Shown piece by piece: positions 14,551 to 19,879 of a stretch of 19,879 nt of DNA. The stretch is taken from positions 1-19,879 of the forward strand of contig CAYFRM010000066.1 of NCBI GenBank assembly GCA_964345635.1, given 5' to 3'. The notes beneath the pieces were generated by a model. That model was not told the DNA's origin, did not search any database, and saw only the letters and a list, made by a program, of their open reading frames with translations. A program made the translations under genes and the position numbers. Source of the stretch: WVXT01 sp964345635. GTDB taxonomy: Bacteria; UBA6262; WVXT01. Numbering within the stretch: position 1 is the stretch's first letter; each line of letters opens with the position of its first letter.

Positions 14551-15730
14551 TCCAGGAATATTGAAGCTCGATCTATTTTGCAAAGGTATGCGGATTGACC
14601 CTACCTGCGATTTGGAGAAGGATGCTCGCATGGTTTCCCGCATAAGAGCGGGTCTGGGAAGTGGACTGGAGATGATTCTCCCGGATAACCTGTACGCTAA
14701 TATACCTGTTATGGAAGAGTTTGCCAAAGAGAGCCCTTACCTTTTGATAAAAAGAAGTGGCAGATATTATATCACAAAAGATAGAGATGACTTATGTCGG
14801 GTCACAATACCTTCTCAACCTTTTTGGTATCGTAACAGAACAAGTAATGGAACCTTGATGTCTAGAGTGGGTATGTTGCAGGGTACTTATTTGGCGATAT
14901 ATCCCGCCAGAGTGTGCAGCTATTGGCTGAGTGAGCCAAGGCAGAATTGTAAGTTCTGTGCCACAGGACTCAATGTGGGAGTTACCGAAGAGGCACAGAA
15001 GAGTGTCCGGGACGTGGTGGAGACTGCGGTTGCTGCTCGAAAAGAGTCGGGAATAACTTTCGTCCATTTCAACACAGGTTATTGTGAAGGCAAAGCTTTA
15101 GATATTCTGGCTCCCTATATGAAGGCAGTTAAGGAAGAGACAGGTCTTTTGATCGGAGTCCAATGCCCGCCACAGAAGGAACTGTCCAAATATGATATGA
15201 TGATGGACATAGGAACAGACCATTTCTCATTCTGCTTCGAATTTTTCAATAAGGAAGTATTTCAGGAAGTCTGTCCCGGTAAAGCAGAAACTTTGGGTCA
15301 GGAGACTTTTTTCAAAGCTATGGAGTATGCAGTGGGAAAGATGGGAAAAGGCAAGGTCTCTGGCGAGATTATTGCTGGTCTGGAGCCAGTTGAAGACACG
15401 CTTAAGGCAATAGATTATATTACCAGTATAGGCGCGTTTCCCACTATCTGTATATTCCGTCCTCTGGCAGGGACAGATTATCAGACAAAGCCGACACCAA
15501 AGTTTGAAGATATGCTTCTGATTTTCCGCCATATGTATGACGCCTGCAAAAAGAATTCGGTTCCCACCGATATTGCTCCCAAAATAAGAGTAAGCCTGGT
15601 AGTTCTACCTTACGAAGGAAGGTATTTTATGGAAGGTTACGGCTTTGATGACTTTATATACAGCTGTAAGCTGGCTGTGATGCGCCTACTTTTCAGAACT
15701 TACTATGGTATTAAACTCTTCCTGAGGTAG
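14525..15730 (+). CDS. Radical SAM-like protein with CX10CX2C cluster motif
   Basis: The 401-residue protein has three clustered cysteines in PARVCSYWLSEPRQNCKFCATG (C131, C142, C145), giving CX10CX2C rather than the usual CX3CX2C. An aromatic residue sits before the last cysteine (KFC), as in most radical SAM enzymes. TIM-barrel-like segments follow: TFVHFNTGYCEG (about 174-185), GVQCPPQKE, FSFCFEFFN, VSGEIIAGLEPVEDTLKAIDYI, and TICIFRPLAGTDY, typical of the radical SAM barrel. About 120 residues precede the cluster. The substrate is unknown and the specific family was not recognised. Its ATG (14525) lies inside the phosphatase-like gene, so the two are probably co-translated. It ends 5 bp from the convergent sulfatase-like gene. 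Confidence 0.8.
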   Translation: MKKHLEKFNPGILKLDLFCKGMRIDPTCDLEKDARMVSRIRAGLGSGLEMILPDNLYANIPVMEEFAKESPYLLIKRSGRYYITKDRDDLCRVTIPSQPFWYRNRTSNGTLMSRVGMLQGTYLAIYPARVCSYWLSEPRQNCKFCATGLNVGVTEEAQKSVRDVVETAVAARKESGITFVHFNTGYCEGKALDILAPYMKAVKEETGLLIGVQCPPQKELSKYDMMMDIGTDHFSFCFEFFNKEVFQEVCPGKAETLGQETFFKAMEYAVGKMGKGKVSGEIIAGLEPVEDTLKAIDYITSIGAFPTICIFRPLAGTDYQTKPTPKFEDMLLIFRHMYDACKKNSVPTDIAPKIRVSLVVLPYEGRYFMEGYGFDDFIYSCKLAVMRLLFRTYYGIKLFLR

Positions 15731-15735
15731 ACCAA

Positions 15736-17538
15736 TCAATGTAGGTACCCTAACGACTTTAGCCTTTCCTTGAGTTCCTCATCAATATGGACTTTCTCGG
15801 CTACCTGCGGCTTTCCTTCGCTTGTCAAAGCTATGAAATCTTCCAATTCCCCCCTTAACTTTTGAGCGATTAGTGGTCTCTTTTCGATTATGTTGTTCTG
15901 TTCCTTGGGGTCATTTATTCTGTCATACAGTTCATCACGCCCACTCCGGTCGATGATATATGTCCACTCTTTTGTCCTTAACGATATCGAAAATGGGGGT
16001 TTAACCAGTCCCAAACTGTAAGTTTCAGAATATTCTTCAATCTCGCAATCGTGCATTAGAGGTAACAGGCTTCTCCCCTGGAATTCTTCTCTTTGGGGAA
16101 TATGTAGAATTTCAAGTATAGTGGGAACGATGTCGATATGCTGAATGTAGTTCTCATAAATTCTATTCCTGGGTATTCCCGGACCCTTCATTATCAAAGG
16201 AACGTGTACCTCTTCTATATATGGCTTGCCACAATGTCCCAATTTACCATGTTCTTTAAAGGCTTCTCCGTGGTCAGCAGTCAAAATTATGATTGTGTTG
16301 TCATCAATTCCCAGTTGGTTTAATTTCATGAAAAGCTTTCCTAATTGGTCATCGACATAATTGATGCACCCATCATACACTGCCATAATATAATCGACTT
16401 CTTCTGGGGTAAGCTCTAAACCCTTGAGGCGTTCCGGTGAGATCCCTTTTGATGTTCTTAAGTGCTTCCCTTCGCAGCGTCGCTTCGTATATAGGTCAAA
16501 ATCTGGAGAAGGAGGATTGTATGGTCCATGGACATCATAAGTGTGGATGAATAGGAAGAACTTTCTGTTTCTGACGGATTCTAACCAACGTAATAGGCTA
16601 TTAATGTAGGATGCTATTTCATTGCGTCCACGGCTTCCTGGAATCCCTTCTCGGTAGATTTCAAATCCTTGATCGAACCCGTAGCTAGATGAGAGTATTC
16701 CCCCACCAATGAAAGCAGCAGTAGCATAATTCTCATTTTTCAGAATTTCAGCCAGTGTGGTGTACGGGTCAGTCAATCTTTTTGTATCAACGCTATCCAC
16801 ATTGTGCCTCCAGACATACTGGGAGAGAAAGATTGAAGCGTGGGAAGCCAAAGTCCAGGTAACCTGGCTGAAACCATTTTTAAACAGGACCCCTTCTCTT
16901 GCCAATTGGTCGATATTGGGAGATGTATTTCTATAGTATCCATAACAACTCAGGTGATCTGCTCTCAATGAATCAATGGAAATTAGGATTATATTTGGAC
17001 TGTTGAAGGGACTGTTAGAGCGATTAATTGAGCGATAAGAATAGATGAATCCATTGCAGATAAAGATTAAGATAATTGGCGCCAGTATCAATTTTCCATT
17101 ATTTATCTTTTTTATGAAGCTAAGTTTTTCCCGCAGTTTTGCACTAATACAGATTGGGTAGAGTAGTCCATAGAGTATCAAAATAAATAGAAGGTAATTG
17201 AATGGAGTTATTCGCCTGAAGCTCGCTATGTATAACAATATCATAAAAGAAGAAACAAGCGCCAATCCGCTTTCTCTATAAATTTTAATTATCATCAAAG
17301 CAATAACCGCTGCTACGGCCAGCATAGCTGATACCAATACAGTACTATTAAGACTAAGTTGCATTGTACCCAAAGCAAGATTATATAATGATTTCTGTAA
17401 GTATCCATGCGAGTAGACCAGACTGACCCCTTTTACCATACCAATGATAAGTCCTATATTCAAAGCAAAGACCAGACCAAATTTAATTCCCTCAATAATA
17501 TAATACATTAATGATTTTATTCTCTTTTTCTCTTCCAT
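15736..17538 (-). CDS. Membrane sulfatase / LTA-synthase-like protein of the alkaline-phosphatase superfamily
   Basis: The 600-residue protein has about five hydrophobic segments in its first 165 residues, then an external catalytic domain. PNIILISIDSLRADHLSCYGY (181-201) is the N-terminal sulfatase motif with metal-binding D189. The nucleophile position is Thr (VTWTLASHASIF, T229) instead of the Cys or Ser in C/S-x-P-S-R that becomes formylglycine, so a phospho-group transferase or phosphodiesterase role is more likely than a true sulfatase. ILTADHGEAFKEHGKLGHCG supplies further metal ligands. The frame is open to a TTG at 17574 that overlaps ubiA, but ATG at 17538 has GAGGA upstream on the minus strand and is preferred. 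It is the last gene of the operon, 13 bp after the UbiA gene. Confidence 0.88.
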   Translation of the reverse strand: MEEKKRIKSLMYYIIEGIKFGLVFALNIGLIIGMVKGVSLVYSHGYLQKSLYNLALGTMQLSLNSTVLVSAMLAVAAVIALMIIKIYRESGLALVSSFMILLYIASFRRITPFNYLLFILILYGLLYPICISAKLREKLSFIKKINNGKLILAPIILIFICNGFIYSYRSINRSNSPFNSPNIILISIDSLRADHLSCYGYYRNTSPNIDQLAREGVLFKNGFSQVTWTLASHASIFLSQYVWRHNVDSVDTKRLTDPYTTLAEILKNENYATAAFIGGGILSSSYGFDQGFEIYREGIPGSRGRNEIASYINSLLRWLESVRNRKFFLFIHTYDVHGPYNPPSPDFDLYTKRRCEGKHLRTSKGISPERLKGLELTPEEVDYIMAVYDGCINYVDDQLGKLFMKLNQLGIDDNTIIILTADHGEAFKEHGKLGHCGKPYIEEVHVPLIMKGPGIPRNRIYENYIQHIDIVPTILEILHIPQREEFQGRSLLPLMHDCEIEEYSETYSLGLVKPPFSISLRTKEWTYIIDRSGRDELYDRINDPKEQNNIIEKRPLIAQKLRGELEDFIALTSEGKPQVAEKVHIDEELKERLKSLGYLH

Positions 17539-17551
17539 CGGAAAGTCCTCT

Positions 17552-18454
17552 CTAAACAAGGTAAGCGAAGGCAAAACCTATCTGTCCTACCAGGAGCGTC
17601 AGATACATATGTTTCCAGGATATGTGATTTGCTTCCCGGGCCAGTTCTTCGGGCTTTCTCAGGACTAAATAAGCGGTGTAACTGCCCCAGACCACGAGGA
17701 TGACTGTTAACGGGTATAATACTGCGCGGGACCCGGTCAATATACCATTAATTTTGCCATACGGAATCAATAGAAATGGCAATACAAAGGAAGGAACGAT
17801 GGTGATTGCCGCTTTCTTTGCTCCCAGAATTATGGGAAGGGTATTACATCCGTACATCTTGTCACCTTTTATGTCAGAAAAGTCCTTGGTAGAGGCAGCG
17901 CCCAAAAGATAAAATGCAAATATGGAGCCTATGAACCAGGGTTCAAAATCAAAGAAACTCCTCACTGCTGTCCAGCCAGCGACTATAAGAAGACATCCTC
18001 TGGGAACGGCAATGGTGAGATTGGCTGCTATTGCCCATCTTTTTGTTCTAAGAGGCGGTGCGGAGTAAACGTAGGTAATTAGAGCAGTAATTAGAACAAT
18101 AATAATAAATTGCTTGTTAGGAACTACATATGCCAAAAAGAATGAGAAGGAGTAAAGCAGAATACTTAACAGCCGGCTCTCTCTTAAAGAAATTCTGCCT
18201 GAAGGGAGAGGTCTATTCGGTTTATTTATTCTATCAATATTGATATCGTAATATTGATTTACAATATTGGAAGCTCCATTAAGAAATGCAGCGGAGAGTC
18301 CACCCAAAATGATTGGATAGACGTAGGTAAAAGTCAGCACTGCTCGACTATCGGTACGGATAGCGATTAAGCCTCCGCTTATAAACCCTAGCGTGGGAGC
18401 CAGGAGGGTAAACGGTCTCACAAGTTCCCAATAAGTTTTCAGTTTTGTTGACAT
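17552..18454 (-). CDS. UbiA-family prenyltransferase
   Basis: A 300-residue membrane protein with about eight to nine hydrophobic segments. The first Asp-rich motif is NQYYDINIDRINKPNRPLPSG (66-86; N66, D70, D74), and the second is KDFSDIKGDKMYGCNTLP. Both bind Mg-diphosphate of the prenyl donor. The second motif and the LPI that follows resemble the branch containing chlorophyll synthase and archaeal-type digeranylgeranylglyceryl-phosphate synthases, but quinone prenyltransferases cannot be excluded. The gene for a polyprenyl diphosphate synthase lies 35 bp upstream in the same operon, presumably making its donor. The ATG at 18454 has a poor Shine-Dalgarno sequence. Confidence 0.92.
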   Translation of the reverse strand: MSTKLKTYWELVRPFTLLAPTLGFISGGLIAIRTDSRAVLTFTYVYPIILGGLSAAFLNGASNIVNQYYDINIDRINKPNRPLPSGRISLRESRLLSILLYSFSFFLAYVVPNKQFIIIVLITALITYVYSAPPLRTKRWAIAANLTIAVPRGCLLIVAGWTAVRSFFDFEPWFIGSIFAFYLLGAASTKDFSDIKGDKMYGCNTLPIILGAKKAAITIVPSFVLPFLLIPYGKINGILTGSRAVLYPLTVILVVWGSYTAYLVLRKPEELAREANHISWKHMYLTLLVGQIGFAFAYLV

Positions 18455-18489
18455 CTTGAGCCAGCCAATTCAGCTTCACTACTCCTTCA

Positions 18490-19365
18490 CTAATTCTCTC
18501 GCTCTACGATATATTCTGCCAATTCCCTTAAGATTTTCCCTCTTGTGCCAAAAATCTTTAGGCTATAAACGGAAGACTTTACCAGTTCATTGGCATGCTC
18601 TTTTGCTTTTCCCATTCCCAGAAGCGTAACGAATGACACTCTATTTCTATCTTTTCTTTCATCTTTCCCCGTCAGTTCTCTCTTACCCTCAAAATCTAAA
18701 ATGTCATCTCTTATTTGATAGGCTAAGCCAATATTTCCGGCGTAATTCTTTAAAGCCTGTCTCTCTTTTTCGGATACTCCAGATAGTCTTGCTCCGGTCT
18801 CACAGGCTACCACAAAAAGATTTCCCGTCTTACGGGTATGGATATACTTCAATGTTCTTAAGTCCATAGCTTTAGAATCCAAATCGACCGCCTGTCCGCC
18901 AATCATCCCGCGAGAACCGATTGCTTCCGAAATATCTTCCATAATTTGACTGGCGACCTTTTTATCTATTTTAGCCTGTCGACAATTATGAGCAATGAGG
19001 GACAATCCTTTCATTAACAGGCCATAAGCCGACAGTATTGCCACCGCTTCGCCGAATACCTTATGGGTTGCTGGTTGTCCTCTTCTGAAATTGGCATTAT
19101 CCATTGAGGGAAGGTCGTCAAGAATCAAAGAGGAAGTATGAATTAGCTCGATACCGCAGGCAGCCATTAGAAGGTTGGCCTTCTTTCCCACGACTTGAGA
19201 CGTAGCCAGGGTCAGTATTGGTCTGATTCGCTTGCCGCCGTTTAGGAGACTGTACCACATTGCCCGGTGTATCTTGGGGGGATAAGTGTCTTCTTCGGGG
19301 AGGCTGTTTTCTAACGCTTCATCAATCTTTTCTCTTTTTATTTTAAGATATTGGTATATTTCCAT
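18490..19365 (-). CDS. Polyprenyl diphosphate synthase (farnesyl/geranylgeranyl type)
   Basis: A trans-prenyl synthase of 291 residues that condenses isopentenyl diphosphate with an allylic diphosphate in the cytoplasm. Seen are GGKRIRP (43-49), the first Asp-rich motif DDLPSMD (83-89, with the two-residue LP insertion of type II enzymes), RRGQPATHKVFGEA (94-107), GGQAVDL (156-162), and the second Asp-rich motif QIRDDILDFEG (217-227). The fifth residue before the first motif is Ser rather than Tyr or Phe, which by the family's rules favours a product longer than farnesyl, such as geranylgeranyl diphosphate. It is the first gene of the minus-strand operon. The ATG at 19365 has only a weak AAGAAAAG upstream. 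Confidence 0.93.
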   Translation of the reverse strand: MEIYQYLKIKREKIDEALENSLPEEDTYPPKIHRAMWYSLLNGGKRIRPILTLATSQVVGKKANLLMAACGIELIHTSSLILDDLPSMDNANFRRGQPATHKVFGEAVAILSAYGLLMKGLSLIAHNCRQAKIDKKVASQIMEDISEAIGSRGMIGGQAVDLDSKAMDLRTLKYIHTRKTGNLFVVACETGARLSGVSEKERQALKNYAGNIGLAYQIRDDILDFEGKRELTGKDERKDRNRVSFVTLLGMGKAKEHANELVKSSVYSLKIFGTRGKILRELAEYIVEREN

Positions 19366-19423
19366 AGCTTTTCTTATTTTTAAAATTAAGAGGATTAAGA
19401 AATTAGACGCGAATTTGTAAAAA

Positions 19424-19453
19424 AGTTTAGCAAATTGAAAACCGACTTGTCAA
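19424..19453 (-). promoter_or_regulatory. Candidate promoter for the polyprenyl synthase operon
   Basis: On the minus strand TTGACA (19453-19448) is followed after 18 bases by TAAACT (19429-19424). The leader would be about 50 nt. The -35 is perfect and the -10 fair. Confidence 0.5.
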
Positions 19454-19459
19454 ATATAA

Positions 19460-19483
19460 AACCCAAAGGCGAACCCAAAGACG
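19460..19483 (+). repeat. Tandem 12-bp repeat between divergent promoters
   Basis: AACCCAAAGGCG (19460-19471) is immediately repeated as AACCCAAAGACG (19472-19483), one mismatch. It lies exactly between the two divergent TTGACA -35 elements, so it could be a regulator site. A run of six T follows (19485-19490). Confidence 0.5.
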
Positions 19484-19492
19484 CTTTTTTGT

Positions 19493-19521
19493 TTGACAAA
19501 TTTCCTCGATTTTGATAAAAT
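19493..19521 (+). promoter_or_regulatory. Sigma-70-type promoter for the right-edge glycosyltransferase
   Basis: TTGACA (19493-19498, perfect) and TAAAAT (19516-19521, one mismatch) are 17 bases apart. The start near 19528 would give a leader of about 235 nt before the glycosyltransferase GTG at 19763. Confidence 0.6.
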
Positions 19522-19661
19522 TTTATGACTTTTTTGCTGTAATTTCCCTGCCAAACGTGATGAACAAATTCTATAGAATTCTGAATCCGAAATTCTAAAC
19601 AATCTCTCTTTGCGTGCCTGACTAATTGCCCCTATGAACATTCCCCGACTCGCTCTCGCAA

Positions 19662-19722
19662 TGTAGCTGCAGAGCGCCTGCTCTGCCAAGAAGGAAGGCA
19701 AAGCGTACGCTTTGCTGCTACA
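19662..19722 (+). ncRNA. Candidate structured leader RNA (three-way junction)
   Basis: An outer stem TGTAGC (19662-19667) / GCTACA (19717-19722) encloses two perfect hairpins: GCAGAGC-GCCT-GCTCTGC (19669-19686) and the 18-base palindrome GCAAAGCGTACGCTTTGC (19698-19715). The fold is read directly from complementarity. It sits in the predicted leader, 40 nt before the glycosyltransferase start. It could be a regulatory leader, or a repetitive palindromic element that happens to lie there. No known riboswitch class is recognised. Confidence 0.4.
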
Positions 19723-19762
19723 GCATACCCAGCCAAGCACGCATTCATGGAAAGGTAAGGAA

Positions 19763-19879
19763 GTGGTCGATTTATCGATTATAATTGTTAGTTATAATGT
19801 GAAGCATCGCTTAAGAGAATGCTTACAGTCCATTTATCGCAATACAAGAGAGATAGATTTTGAAATAGCTGTTGTGGAC
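19763..19879 (+). CDS. Family 2 glycosyltransferase, first 39 codons (runs off right edge)
   Basis: From GTG at 19763 the frame reads VVDLSIIIVSYNVKHRLREC and continues LQSIYRNTREIDFEIAVVD to the window end without a stop. IIIVSYN at the start and EIAVVD at the end of the first strand-helix-strand unit are typical of GT-A family 2 enzymes (rhamnosyltransferase-like, WcaA/WbbL type). GGAAAGG at 19749-19755 is 7 nt upstream. The donor and acceptor cannot be judged from this fragment. Confidence 0.85.
   Translation, partial: MVDLSIIIVSYNVKHRLRECLQSIYRNTREIDFEIAVVD

Noticed and set aside
17539..17574. Upstream TTG start for the sulfatase-like gene at 17574
   Set aside because: It overlaps the UbiA gene end and lacks a ribosome-binding site, whereas ATG at 17538 has GAGGA upstream.
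1..19879. CRISPR array, tRNA or rRNA genes
   Set aside because: No regularly spaced repeats and no cloverleaf or rRNA-like segments were seen in any spacer.

Overview
The window is bacterial chromosome, about 20 kb. It carries a housekeeping operon, a groESL heat-shock operon with a perfect CIRCE operator, and cell-envelope genes. No gene fixes the phylum. CIRCE/HrcA-type control, a short MerR-type gene between uvrB and nadC, and paired alkaline-phosphatase-superfamily enzymes next to UbiA and polyprenyl synthase genes would fit an uncultured candidate-phylum bacterium. That placement is an inference. No tRNA, rRNA, CRISPR array or intact transposase was recognised.

Layout. Positions 1-421 (minus) hold the start of a ThiF/MoeB/HesA-type E1-like gene that runs off the left edge. 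It diverges from a plus-strand operon of surE, uvrB, a small MerR-type regulator, nadC, birA and coaX (575-6321), with a good sigma-70-type promoter at 511-539. The spacer 6322-6794 holds G-rich and inverted-repeat structure, then a consensus promoter, the CIRCE element and a GC-rich leader, followed by groES and groEL (6795-8796).

From 8797 to 12498 the character changes. A visibly AT-rich two-gene insert lies here: a family 2 glycosyltransferase broken by a one-base frameshift, and a multi-spanning GT-C-like membrane protein. Two diverged copies of the same noncoding repeat (9202-9317 and 12109-12227) flank it in opposite orientation. A second repeat module (8970-9033 and 12267-12331) flanks it in the same orientation. 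This looks like an acquired or rearranged envelope-sugar cassette.

From 12499 to 15730 (plus) come a membrane-anchored alkaline-phosphatase-superfamily hydrolase and an overlapping radical SAM protein with unusual cysteine spacing (CX10CX2C). They meet tail to tail, with a 5-bp gap, a minus-strand operon transcribed as polyprenyl diphosphate synthase, UbiA prenyltransferase and a membrane sulfatase-like protein with Thr at the nucleophile position (19365 to 15736). Its promoter region lies back to back with a consensus plus-strand promoter. That promoter precedes a 235-nt leader with a predicted three-way-junction fold and the first 39 codons of another family 2 glycosyltransferase.

Together the right half suggests isoprenoid lipid synthesis and transfer combined with envelope glycan or phospho-group modification. 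The 12499-19365 block is the best candidate for an undescribed system, but no substrate can be read from the sequence.
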